Below are positions 1 through 7,659 of a DNA stretch of 64,000 nt, one piece after another. This DNA is from Paenibacillus sp. MZ04-78.2 (GTDB lineage Bacteria; Bacillota; Bacilli; Paenibacillales; NBRC-103111): assembly GCF_024213375.1 (NCBI RefSeq), contig NZ_JANAVJ010000009.1, forward strand, positions 93,735 through 157,734. The letters run 5' to 3'. A program made the position numbers and the translations under genes. Each line of letters begins with the position of its first letter. Position 1 is the stretch's first letter. Below the pieces are notes generated by a model that worked only from the letters and a program-made list of their open reading frames with translations, had not been told where the DNA came from and did no database searches.

Positions 1-32
1 GAGAGCATTCCGCTCCAACGCTACCTTCCGGC

Positions 33-797
33 TCAGCTCCGCCGGTTCCGCTCGATTCGCGTGCCTGCCGCTTCGTAGCTGCGTGCCGTCTCCTCCGGCA
101 AATACGGATCGGTCACGATCACGCCGATTTCGGATAGCTTCGCGAAGGTGATCAGGGCGCACTTGTCGAACTTGCTGTGGTCCGCCACGCAAAACACCTG
201 CTTCGCGGAATCGATCATCGCCCGTTTTTGACCGACGTGGGAATGGGTAAAGATCGTAAATCCATACTCCGGATGAATCCCGGTCGTGGACAAGAACGCC
301 TTCTGCACGTTCAGCCTGCCGAGAAATTTCGCGGCTTCTTCGCTGACCAGCATATTCCGGCTGCGGAAGCCGCCGGGGACGACCAGCCTTACGCGGTCCT
401 TCTTGATCAGCTCGCTGATGATATGCAGATCGTTCGTGATGACCGTCAGCGGCGCATTGTCGAGCAGCTTGGCCATCTCCAGCGTCGTGCTGCCGCTGTC
501 GAGCGCGATAATGTCGTTCGGCTCGACGAACCGCAGCGCCCACTCCGCCGCCTCCCGCTTCTCGTCCGGATGCTTCGGATTCGGCGCGAGCCCGGCCAAC
601 AGGCCGGAGTAGCCTTCGTTGGCCAGCACGGCGCCGCCGTGAGTCCGGTGCAGCAGTCCTTTGTTTTCCAGCTTCTCGAGATCCTGCCGGATCGTCTTGC
701 CCGTCACCCCGAGCTTGCCCGCCAAATCCGCAACGGACACCTCGCGGTGCGCCATAAGCAGCTCCATAATTTTCTCGTATCGTATGATGGCCGTCAT
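33..797 (-). CDS. DeoR-family transcriptional regulator
   Basis: 254 aa, the usual length for DeoR/GlpR regulators. The N-terminal ~55 residues form the DeoR winged helix-turn-helix (VSVADLAGKLGVTGKTIRQD), followed by the conserved HRTHGGAV hinge. Residues ~75-235 are the DeoRC sensor domain with the DSGSTT phosphate-binding loop, which in this family binds a phosphorylated sugar. The start is supported by GGGGGA six bases upstream. It is divergent from the aminotransferase at 1044, so the intergenic region may hold its operator, but the effector and target cannot be read from sequence. Family assignment is solid; the regulon is unknown. Confidence 0.9.
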   Translation of the reverse strand: MTAIIRYEKIMELLMAHREVSVADLAGKLGVTGKTIRQDLEKLENKGLLHRTHGGAVLANEGYSGLLAGLAPNPKHPDEKREAAEWALRFVEPNDIIALDSGSTTLEMAKLLDNAPLTVITNDLHIISELIKKDRVRLVVPGGFRSRNMLVSEEAAKFLGRLNVQKAFLSTTGIHPEYGFTIFTHSHVGQKRAMIDSAKQVFCVADHSKFDKCALITFAKLSEIGVIVTDPYLPEETARSYEAAGTRIERNRRS

Positions 798-969
798 CCT
801 TGTCCCCCGCTCTGCGGATCGTTGCTCCTCACGCCAATCCGCACCCCTATTTTTGCTGCCCCTATGGTATCACAGCTTCCTCGGGAAAACCAAGCATCCC
901 CGGCAAATTCACCCGTATGCCCATTCCCCTCCCTTTGCAGGCGGTCTCTGCCGTCAAATCCGAAACTCC

Positions 970-999
970 GTGACGCTGCCGTACGAAAAGTGTTATAAT
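970..999 (+). promoter_or_regulatory. SigA-type promoter of the aminotransferase gene
   Basis: GTGACG at 970-975, an 18-bp spacer and a perfect TATAAT at 994-999, about 45 bp before the ATG at 1044. Confidence 0.6.
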
Positions 1000-1043
1000 A
1001 TGGTCTGATGTAAGCAATGAAGAACATGGAAGGATGGACCGTC

Positions 1044-2351
1044 ATGAACCCTCTTGCCCAAAGTTTAAATGAAGCTATTCAAAAGGAAAGCCCGCACGTT
1101 TACGAGATGCTGTCCGAGCTCGGCAAACAAATTTATTTTCCGAAGGTCGGCATCCTGAGCCAATCCGCCGAAGCGAAGGCAAAGGCCAAGAAGTTCAACG
1201 CCACCATCGGCACGGCGCTGGAGAACGGTCAGCCGATGCATCTGAAAGTCATCCAAGATACATTGTCCGCTTACAATCCGAAGGACATTTACGAATATGC
1301 CCCGCCGGCGGGCAAGCCGGAGCTTCGCACCGCATGGAGCAGCAAGATGATCGAGGAAAATCCGTCCCTACAAGGCAAAAACCTCGGCAATCCGATCGTG
1401 ACGAACGCGCTTACCCACGGACTGAGCATCGTGGCGGATTTGTTCGCCGGTCCCGGAGACGCCGTCATCATTCCGGATAAAAACTGGGAAAACTACGAGC
1501 TGACCTTCGGCATTCGCCGCGGCGCGGAGATCGTATACTACCCGCTTTACACGGAAGACCGTCAGTTCAACGCGGCAGCGCTCCGCGACGCCCTGCTTGC
1601 GCAAAAGGGCAAAGGCAAAGCCATCGTCGTGCTGAACTTCCCTAACAACCCGACTGGCTACACGCCGGGTCCCGAAGAAGGACTCGCCATCGTAGCGGCA
1701 ATTAAGGAAGCGGCGGAAGCCGGCATCAACGTCGTGGCCGTCACGGACGACGCTTACTTCGGCCTGTTCTTCGAAGAATCGCTGCATGAGTCGCTTGCCG
1801 GCCAATTGGCGGAGCTTCATCCGCGCGTGCTGTCGGTCAAGATCGACGGCGCGACGAAGGAAGAATACGTGTGGGGCTTCCGCGTCGGCTTTATTACGTA
1901 CGTCGGACAAAGCGATGCGACGCTGGCGGCTCTGGAGCAAAAAACGATGGGCATTATCCGCGCGACGATTTCCAGCGGCCCGCATCCGTCGCAGACGTTC
2001 GTGCTGCATGCGCTGCAATCGCCGGACTTCAAAGCCCAGAAGCAGGAGAAGTTCGACATTATGAAAGCCCGCGCCAACCGCGTCAAAGCGCTACTCGATA
2101 CCGGGAAATTCGATCAGGTATGGGACTACTACCCGTTCAACTCCGGCTACTTTATGTGCCTGAAGCTGAAGACGGTCGACGCCGAAACGCTGCGCTTGCA
2201 CCTGCTCGATAAATACGGCGTCGGGACGATCGCCCTCGGCGAAACCGATCTCCGCGTCGCCTTCTCCTGCATCGAGGAAGCGAATATCGACGAGCTGTTC
2301 GAAACGATCTACCAAGGCGTTCTGGATCTCCAAAATGTCGCCGCGAAATAA
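1044..2351 (+). CDS. PLP-dependent class I/II aminotransferase
   Basis: 435 aa when started at the ATG at 1044, which has GGAAGGA nine bases upstream; an in-frame ATG 27 bases earlier has no ribosome binding site. Fold type I features visible: the FPNNPTGYTP loop, TDDAYFGLF (PLP-ring Asp) and DGATKEEYVWGFRVGF, which holds the likely Schiff-base lysine and the carboxylate-binding arginine. The N-terminus resembles the group of large aspartate/aromatic-type aminotransferases found in Firmicutes. The substrate cannot be set from sequence. It is monocistronic: own promoter and a strong terminator right after the stop. It is divergent from the DeoR gene. Confidence 0.88.
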   Translation: MNPLAQSLNEAIQKESPHVYEMLSELGKQIYFPKVGILSQSAEAKAKAKKFNATIGTALENGQPMHLKVIQDTLSAYNPKDIYEYAPPAGKPELRTAWSSKMIEENPSLQGKNLGNPIVTNALTHGLSIVADLFAGPGDAVIIPDKNWENYELTFGIRRGAEIVYYPLYTEDRQFNAAALRDALLAQKGKGKAIVVLNFPNNPTGYTPGPEEGLAIVAAIKEAAEAGINVVAVTDDAYFGLFFEESLHESLAGQLAELHPRVLSVKIDGATKEEYVWGFRVGFITYVGQSDATLAALEQKTMGIIRATISSGPHPSQTFVLHALQSPDFKAQKQEKFDIMKARANRVKALLDTGKFDQVWDYYPFNSGYFMCLKLKTVDAETLRLHLLDKYGVGTIALGETDLRVAFSCIEEANIDELFETIYQGVLDLQNVAAK

Positions 2352-2363
2352 ACGAAATCCGTA

Positions 2364-2398
2364 AAAGCCGAGGTTCGCAAGAGCCTTCGGCTTTTTTT
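2364..2398 (+). terminator. Rho-independent terminator after aminotransferase
   Basis: AAAGCCGA pairs with TCGGCTTT across a short loop and runs into seven T. Confidence 0.85.
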
Positions 2399-2402
2399 GC
2401 AT

Positions 2403-2432
2403 TTGCAATCGACCGAAAATGAATGCTACAAT
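2403..2432 (+). promoter_or_regulatory. SigA-type promoter of the kht operon
   Basis: TTGCAA (2403-2408), 18-bp spacer, TACAAT (2427-2432). It lies directly behind the previous terminator and 55 bp before the first gene of the operon. Confidence 0.6.
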
Positions 2433-2487
2433 AAACCTACGTTAACACCTCGGTTAAGTGAGGCTTTATCCGAAAGGAGGAATGTGG

Positions 2488-2853
2488 ATGACAGCACGCC
2501 GACATAAGCACCCTCTTCATGTTCTTTTTGTACTGCTTACCGGTCTGTTCCTCACATTCTCCTGGTTCATCCCGATTGCCGAAGCGGAAAATCCGCCGCT
2601 CACGCGCTCGATGACGATGGGCCGATCGGGCGCCTCCCGCGCTGTCTCCACCAGATCCCGTCAGCAGACGGACAACGACATGCACACGCCTGTTTCAGGC
2701 ATGCCGTATCTCTGTTCGAAAGCAATCCGCTTTCCCATACCTGCCTTCATCTTGGAGCGGCGCTCAGACCGTTCCATCTTCCTCCTGCTCAAGCAGCAGC
2801 TCTTGATGCCCTTAAAATTTACGGTGAATACGTACCTCGCTCCCCAAGTTTGA
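2488..2853 (+). CDS. Small secreted or membrane-anchored protein of unknown function preceding khtT
   Basis: 121 aa from the ATG at 2488, which has AAAGGAGG seven bases upstream. The N-terminus is a clear Sec signal: basic MTARRHKHP, hydrophobic [17 protein letters not shown], then an AEA cleavage-like site. The mature part has no recognisable domain and an unusual basic composition. Position suggests the first gene of the kht operon, where Bacillus subtilis has khtS, but no KhtS similarity can be seen. Its stop codon lies inside the 5' arm of a hairpin that hides the khtT ribosome binding site, so translating it may mainly serve to open khtT. The start is well supported; function is unknown, and the 3' half may be poorly conserved. 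Confidence 0.5.
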   Translation: MTARRHKHPLHVLFVLLTGLFLTFSWFIPIAEAENPPLTRSMTMGRSGASRAVSTRSRQQTDNDMHTPVSGMPYLCSKAIRFPIPAFILERRSDRSIFLLLKQQLLMPLKFTVNTYLAPQV

Positions 2854-2903
2854 TCGTTTACGGGCTCCGGCAGCCGGACCCGCAATCCAAAACTTGGGAG
2901 GAG
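2840..2903 (+). promoter_or_regulatory. Hairpin sequestering the khtT ribosome binding site
   Basis: CTCCCCAAGTTT (2840-2851) pairs, with one bulge on each side, with AAAACTTGGGAG (2889-2900), which contains most of the khtT Shine-Dalgarno GGGAGGAG (2896-2903). The loop carries a nested GC stem (CGGG..CCCG, CCGG..CCGG). The 5' arm overlaps the stop codon of the upstream gene (2851-2853), so a ribosome finishing that gene would melt the hairpin: an arrangement for translational coupling. Confidence 0.6.
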
Positions 2904-2908
2904 ATTCC

Positions 2909-3406
2909 ATGACAGACATCCGAGAGTCCGATCTTCCGGGAATCGGACGAAAATTTCAACTGCACACACGCGGAGGCGATAAATTGGTCGTGGTCATCCA
3001 CGACGACGGAAGAAGAGAACTGTACCATTTTGATCCGGACGATCCGGATGAGACCATCTCCACGGTAACGCTGGATGACGACGAAGCGAGAATGATGGCC
3101 GGGATTATCGGCGGGATGAGCTATCGGCCCAAATCGCTCGAAACGATGGAAGTGGCGCTGGACGCCTTGGTCGTGGAATGGTTCAAGATCGACGCCGGCG
3201 CAGGCAGCGTCGGGCAGACGATCGGCGGGCTGAACGTCCGCCAGCAAACGGGAGCGACGATTATCGCCGTCGCCGAGAAAAACCATACGCACTGCATCAA
3301 TCCGGGCCCAGAGTACGTGCTTCATGCGGAATCGACGCTCGTCGTCGCGGGAGAACGCAAGCAATTGAAGGCGCTGAAGGAACTCCTTCAGCAAGGGAGC
3401 CTGTAG
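2909..3406 (+). CDS. khtT: K+/H+ antiporter regulatory subunit KhtT (TrkA-C domain)
   Basis: 165 aa from the ATG at 2909 (GGGAGGAG five bases upstream). The C-terminal ~80 residues are an RCK_C/TrkA-C fold ([20 protein letters not shown] ... [11 protein letters not shown] ... [13 protein letters not shown]). In B. subtilis, KhtT is the cytoplasmic gating subunit of the KhtTU K+/H+ antiporter and binds c-di-AMP through this domain. It sits four bases before the antiporter gene, exactly as in khtTU. The N-terminal half is the family-specific domain. The start codon lies behind a hairpin that covers its ribosome binding site. Confidence 0.85.
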   Translation: MTDIRESDLPGIGRKFQLHTRGGDKLVVVIHDDGRRELYHFDPDDPDETISTVTLDDDEARMMAGIIGGMSYRPKSLETMEVALDALVVEWFKIDAGAGSVGQTIGGLNVRQQTGATIIAVAEKNHTHCINPGPEYVLHAESTLVVAGERKQLKALKELLQQGSL

Positions 3407-3409
3407 CCT

Positions 3410-4648
3410 ATGAAGCACATCGTTCTAGAGATTGGGCTGGCGATTTGTCTCATTGCCTCTGCGGGCTGGCTTTCCACGAAGCTGCGATTTTCCGTCGTTC
3501 CGTTTTACATTTTGATCGGGATGGCGGTCGGCCCCCATGCGCCGAAGTTCGGGGCATTCGATTTCCGCTTCATCGACAGCGCTCCGCTGATCGAATTTAT
3601 GGGCCGTCTCGGGGTGCTGTTCCTGCTCTTTTATCTCGGACTTGAATTTTCGGTCAGCCGGCTGATCAAGTCCGGGCGCTCCATCGCGGTCGGAGGCACG
3701 ATCTATATCGCGATCAACTTCACGCTCGGGCTGCTGTTTGGCTGGCTCTCCGGATTTCCGCTGTACGAGACGCTGGTCATTGCCGGCATTACGACGATTT
3801 CCTCCAGCGCGATCGTCGCCAAAGTGCTCGTCGATCTGAAGCGGACGGCCAATGCCGAGACGGAAATGATTCTGGGCATCATCATGTTCGAAGACGTGTT
3901 CCTGGCCGTCTATATTTCCATTCTGTCCGGACTGCTGTTAAGCGGAGCCACATCGGTAGGAGGCATTATCTTGTCCGCGCTGATCTCGCTCGCCTTCATG
4001 CTCGTCTTCCTGATCGTCGGGCGCAAAGCGGTGCCTTGGCTGAACCGCTTCCTGAATATCCGGTCCAACGAAGTGTTTCTGCTGTTCGTCTTCGGATTTT
4101 TGACGGTCGTTGCGGGCTTCTCCGAAACGATTCATGTCGCGGAAGCGATCGGCGCGCTGCTCGTCGGGTTGGTATTGGCCGAGACCGAGCACAGGCACCG
4201 GATCGAGAAGCTGATTCTTCCGTTCCGGGATTTCTTCGGGGCGCTGTTCTTCTTCAGCTTCGGCCTGACTATCGATCCGCTCGCGCTCGGCGGCGCCGTC
4301 TGGCTCTCCTTGGGAGCGGTTCTGCTGACCCTCATCGGCAATTACGTGGCAGGGATGCTGGCCGGGCGAAGCGCCGGGCTATCCCCGAAAGCGTCGTCCA
4401 ACATCGGGTTGACGATCGTCTCTCGGGGAGAATTCTCCATCATTATGGCCAATCTCGGCAAAGCTGGCGGATTGATGACCGTCCTGCAGCCGTTCGCCGC
4501 GCTGTACGTGTTGATTTTGGCGATTCTCGGACCGCTGCTGACGAAGGAATCGAAGCTCGTGTACGGCTTGCTGAATCGTTGGTTTAAATTTGACAAAACG
4601 GCAGCGCCGCCGGACCGCTCCAAGGCGCAGGAAAACCATCCGGCCTGA
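3410..4648 (+). CDS. khtU: CPA2-type K+/H+ antiporter KhtU
   Basis: 412 aa, highly hydrophobic throughout, with about 12 membrane segments and the Na+/H+ exchanger (KefB/CPA2) signature, including GITTISSSAIVAKVL and the HVAEAIGALLVGLVLAETE segment. The membrane subunit exports K+ in exchange for protons under KhtT control and helps the cell under alkaline or high-K+ stress. A weak AAGGGAG overlapping the end of khtT precedes the ATG; the genes are three bases apart and surely cotranscribed. The length matches the family (about 400-410 aa). Confidence 0.87.
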   Translation: MKHIVLEIGLAICLIASAGWLSTKLRFSVVPFYILIGMAVGPHAPKFGAFDFRFIDSAPLIEFMGRLGVLFLLFYLGLEFSVSRLIKSGRSIAVGGTIYIAINFTLGLLFGWLSGFPLYETLVIAGITTISSSAIVAKVLVDLKRTANAETEMILGIIMFEDVFLAVYISILSGLLLSGATSVGGIILSALISLAFMLVFLIVGRKAVPWLNRFLNIRSNEVFLLFVFGFLTVVAGFSETIHVAEAIGALLVGLVLAETEHRHRIEKLILPFRDFFGALFFFSFGLTIDPLALGGAVWLSLGAVLLTLIGNYVAGMLAGRSAGLSPKASSNIGLTIVSRGEFSIIMANLGKAGGLMTVLQPFAALYVLILAILGPLLTKESKLVYGLLNRWFKFDKTAAPPDRSKAQENHPA

Positions 4649-4655
4649 CAACGCA

Positions 4656-4701
4656 AACAAGCCTGACGGAAGGGATCGCTCCCTTTTCGTCAGGCTTGTT
4701 C
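4656..4701. terminator. Shared hairpin between convergent khtU and ilvA
   Basis: AACAAGCCTGACG (4656-4668) is perfectly inverted at 4688-4700 around a GGGA..TCCC inner part. T-tracts are short in both directions, so it is likely a bidirectional terminator. Confidence 0.7.
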
Positions 4702-4709
4702 ATGTTGGC

Positions 4710-5963
4710 TTAGATCAACAAATTAAACAAGTTCGGGTCCTTATTAATCTCGCTGAACCGCAGCCCGCGCTGCTCCATCCGTTCGATCAGCGGACCGTAA
4801 TCGTCCTTGTGCTTGAGCTCGATGCCGACAAGCGCAGGACCGTTTTCTTTGCTTGTTTTCTTCGTATATTCGAACCGGGTAATGTCGTCGGTCGGTCCGA
4901 GCACGTATTCGAGAAACTCCCGCAAAGCGCCTGCGCGCTGCGGAAAATTGACGATGAAGTAATGCTTCAGGCCCTCGTAGATGAGCGACCGCTCCTTGAT
5001 TTCCTGCATCCGGTCGATGTCGTTGTTGCCGCCGCTGACGACGCACACGACATTTTTGCCGGCGATCTCCTCGCGGTAAAACTCCAGCGCCGCCACCGAC
5101 AGCGCTCCCGCCGGCTCCGCCACGATGGCGTTCTCGTTGTACAGCTCAAGAATCGTCGTGCACACTTTGCCTTCCGGCACGACGATGATATCGTCGAGGA
5201 ACTCGCGGCAGATGTCGTACGTCAGCTCGCCGACCCGCTTGACCGCCGTGCCGTCGACGAATTTGTCGATCTCGCCGAGCGTGACGATCTCGCCCGAATC
5301 GACCGATTGCCGCATCGAAGGCGCTCCGGTCGTTTCCACGCCGACGATCCGGGTAGTCGGGCTGACGCCCTTGATATATGTGCTCATGCCGGCAATGAGT
5401 CCGCCGCCGCCGATCCCGGCGAATACGTAGTCAACCGGCCCCTGCATGTCGTTCATCAGCTCCAGACCGACGGTACCCTGCCCGGCAATGACCTTCGGAT
5501 GATCGAATGGGTGAACGAACGACAATCCTTCGCGTTCCCCGTAATCCAGCGCTTCCCGCAGCGAATCATCGAAGGTGTCCCCGGTCAGCACGACATCGAC
5601 GAACGGGCCTCCAAATAGCTTGACTTGCGATATTTTTTGCCGTGGCGTTGTCGTCGGCATGAAAATTTTTCCCGGAATTTGCAGCGCTTTGCAGGAATAA
5701 GCCACGCCTTGGGCATGGTTGCCAGCGCTGGCGCAGACAACGCCTTTGTGCAACTTGTCCTCCGGCAGACTGCGGATCATATTATAGGCGCCGCGAATTT
5801 TGAACGAGCGGACCACCTGCAAGTCCTCCCGCTTCAAGAACACGTTGCAGCCGTATTTTTCGGATAAAATGAAATTTTTTTGCAAGGGGGTCTGATGTAC
5901 GACGTCCTTCAGCAGATGGCTGGCGACGAGAATATCCTCTAGTTTGATATGCTGTGCGGTCAT
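4710..5963 (-). CDS. ilvA: Threonine ammonia-lyase (threonine deaminase)
   Basis: 417 aa from the ATG at 5963, preceded by GGAGG nine bases upstream; the frame stays open 38 codons further but without a ribosome binding site or family resemblance. It converts L-threonine to 2-oxobutyrate and ammonia, the first step of isoleucine synthesis. Visible: the PLP lysine in RSFKIRGAYN (about residue 56), the glycine loop GIGGGGLIAG, VCVVSGGNNDID, and a single C-terminal ACT-like domain (residues ~330-417), as in the short B. subtilis IlvA. No T-box was found upstream. Confidence 0.93.
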   Translation of the reverse strand: MTAQHIKLEDILVASHLLKDVVHQTPLQKNFILSEKYGCNVFLKREDLQVVRSFKIRGAYNMIRSLPEDKLHKGVVCASAGNHAQGVAYSCKALQIPGKIFMPTTTPRQKISQVKLFGGPFVDVVLTGDTFDDSLREALDYGEREGLSFVHPFDHPKVIAGQGTVGLELMNDMQGPVDYVFAGIGGGGLIAGMSTYIKGVSPTTRIVGVETTGAPSMRQSVDSGEIVTLGEIDKFVDGTAVKRVGELTYDICREFLDDIIVVPEGKVCTTILELYNENAIVAEPAGALSVAALEFYREEIAGKNVVCVVSGGNNDIDRMQEIKERSLIYEGLKHYFIVNFPQRAGALREFLEYVLGPTDDITRFEYTKKTSKENGPALVGIELKHKDDYGPLIERMEQRGLRFSEINKDPNLFNLLI

Positions 5964-6244
5964 AATCGCTTTTCCTCCAACCCGGTGTACATAAGTCTCG
6001 CGCCCGGTAGTACGGGCTTGCTCGCAATTTCTCCTAATTATACACCGTTCGGCGCATCTGTCCATCCCCTTTCTCATGGCCTATCTTCTTTAGCGCCCTT
6101 GACTTAAGACCTTATGCCAGGGAATTAAGAAGCAACTCACCCCGAGGAGCCGATGGACACTGTAGACGGGAAGCCCCTTCAGTAGCGACGTTAAGCGAAA
6201 AAACAACCGAAACGCAAAAGCGAGTTGACCGGAAATGCCAACTG

Positions 6245-6325
6245 GGGTGCGAAGTTTGAAGCGGACGCCATCCACGTCTGGGGAATACGGAAGGTGACCA
6301 CTCGCCAATATCTGAACGCGATCGT
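6245..6325 (+). repeat. 81-bp direct repeat, copy 1 (left edge of sigma-54 cassette)
   Basis: Matches 10987-11067 in the same orientation at 78 of 81 positions (differences at 6272, 6288 and 6317 by my alignment). It lies between ilvA and the IS6-type transposase scrap. Neither copy belongs to a recognisable gene. Confidence 0.85.
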
Positions 6326-6420
6326 AAGACAAAATCGATCGTAGCTCCTTTCGAATCCACTGCTCAATATAGATACTTCCATTGACCTCTTACCTTAATA
6401 TAAGTCTCATCAACACGCCA
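6325..6420 (-). pseudogene. IS6-family transposase fragment (decayed)
   Basis: Reading down from 6420 gives WRVDETYIKVRGQWKYLY, a stop, then AVDSKGATIDFVLRS. This is the conserved block around the first catalytic Asp of IS6/IS240 transposases (WRVDETYIKVKG..YLYRAVDSKG), with the Arg codon CGA turned into TGA. About 32 codons remain; upstream codons give TTDS, also as in the family, but with stops. The fragment is cut off where the 81-bp repeat begins. Confidence 0.75.
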
Positions 6421-6463
6421 AGAATCAGTAGTTCACCATCAGACATGGTGATCTTGCAGAAAT

Positions 6464-6511
6464 ATCCCCCCGGTTTAACACCGTATTAGGCCGGATGGAA
6501 AACGGGGGGAT
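6464..6511 (-). terminator. Hairpin downstream of the C45 hydrolase gene
   Basis: ATCCCCCCG (6464-6472) is perfectly inverted at 6503-6511, extended by TCTGC/GCAGA on the outside, 20 bp after the C45 stop codon. The T-tract is weak, so termination is likely but not certain. Confidence 0.5.
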
Positions 6512-6530
6512 CTGCAACTGAATGTTTCCG

Positions 6531-7628
6531 TTACTCCCTCGAAGCGAACCCGTACACCTCATACGGATTCTCACAGGGTTGCCCTATAGCCAATTCAAAT
6601 GTACCTTGAGACATGTTCATAATAATGGAAAACACGGTACTGGAGATCATCGGGCGGCCGAGGTCGGGAGCCAGCACTTCCCCATGCCTGCAAATGCCGT
6701 CCGGATACCCGCCATGATCACGAAAAATTCGTTTTAAAGCGTCCGTATCAATTTCCTTTCCATAACTAGCCAATTGCTTGTTGGCGCGTCCCTGACGCAG
6801 ATGCGTATCAGGCGATATGATTCTTGCCGTATCGTGAATTGTTACCATCCGCGGGCCGATAAAATGGTTGGCATGAACCAGATAGCCTTCAGTGGGGTAA
6901 AGAACATCATAATTGGTCGGCGCCGCTTCTACATTCAGCGCTTCCCCTTCCTTGTGCGCGATCAGGTAATTGGCCGAGGTGCCCCGCGTTAGGCGTGCAA
7001 CCTGTCCCACCGCTTGGGGAAGCGTTTTACTATTTAAAATCCCGCGGAGTACAATATGAATCGGTACACCCATTTCTCTCTCCGATGTTCCGAGGAAATT
7101 CAGGCAAACGCCGATTCCTGCGCTGTTCATGCCGATCTTCCCCACGATTCCCGCTTCCGTTACCATCAGGATGGCCGGGCGTGGTGCTTGATTGATTTCG
7201 AGAACGATCATCCCCGGTTTGACCCGGTTGTTCCAATCCCAGTTTTGGCCGAGCAGCATCTCCTGATTTTTCGTCGCCTCAGGTAAGACCGCCATACTTG
7301 TGCATCCGTCCGACGGCACATTGCTTCCTGCCAGATTCGTGATGATCTCACTGCGGGTATTGAGCACGATCAGATCGATCAGATCTACTTCCGCCCCCTC
7401 GCTGATCCCTTTGATTTCATCCAGAATCTCGGCGTCATAGCGTTCGATCCAGGGAATGTACTGGATGGCATACGCACGGGCCGCTTGCCATTGGACTTGG
7501 GCCATCTCTAAAAACAGAGCTTTGTACGTTTCGATATTATGAATGATCTGCTGTTTGGCCAGCTGTCCGAGTTGTTTCCCTCGCTCAAATGCGGACCCTC
7601 TCACACGGTAATGCGGAAACGATGTCAT
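6531..7628 (-). CDS. C45-family Ntn-hydrolase (carcinine hydrolase / acyltransferase-like)
   Basis: 365 aa from the ATG at 7628, which has GGAGG nine bases upstream. The fold is that of acyl-CoA:6-aminopenicillanate acyltransferase: an N-terminal pro-region with RGSAFERGKQLGQ, then VPSDGCTS, where Cys109 would become the catalytic N-terminal residue after self-cleavage, and LGQNWDWN downstream. These enzymes hydrolyse or transfer amide bonds in small N-acyl compounds; relatives include carcinine hydrolase. It is the last gene of a DUF3311-symporter-C45 operon, which implies that an imported amide is hydrolysed in the cytoplasm. The actual substrate is unknown. Confidence 0.8.
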   Translation of the reverse strand: MTSFPHYRVRGSAFERGKQLGQLAKQQIIHNIETYKALFLEMAQVQWQAARAYAIQYIPWIERYDAEILDEIKGISEGAEVDLIDLIVLNTRSEIITNLAGSNVPSDGCTSMAVLPEATKNQEMLLGQNWDWNNRVKPGMIVLEINQAPRPAILMVTEAGIVGKIGMNSAGIGVCLNFLGTSEREMGVPIHIVLRGILNSKTLPQAVGQVARLTRGTSANYLIAHKEGEALNVEAAPTNYDVLYPTEGYLVHANHFIGPRMVTIHDTARIISPDTHLRQGRANKQLASYGKEIDTDALKRIFRDHGGYPDGICRHGEVLAPDLGRPMISSTVFSIIMNMSQGTFELAIGQPCENPYEVYGFASRE

Positions 7629-7659
7629 GTTGCTAAACCTCCAACGGCATATAAATGTT

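Noticed and set aside
177..998. Long open frame on the plus strand over the DeoR gene
   Set aside because: Arg/Pro/His-rich shadow of a well-supported minus-strand gene; no ribosome binding site or family pattern.
1368..2018. 216-codon minus-strand frame
   Set aside because: Antisense shadow of the aminotransferase; composition typical of GC-rich shadows.
5964..6080. T-box leader for ilvA
   Set aside because: No AGGGTGGNACCGCG element or specifier stem found.
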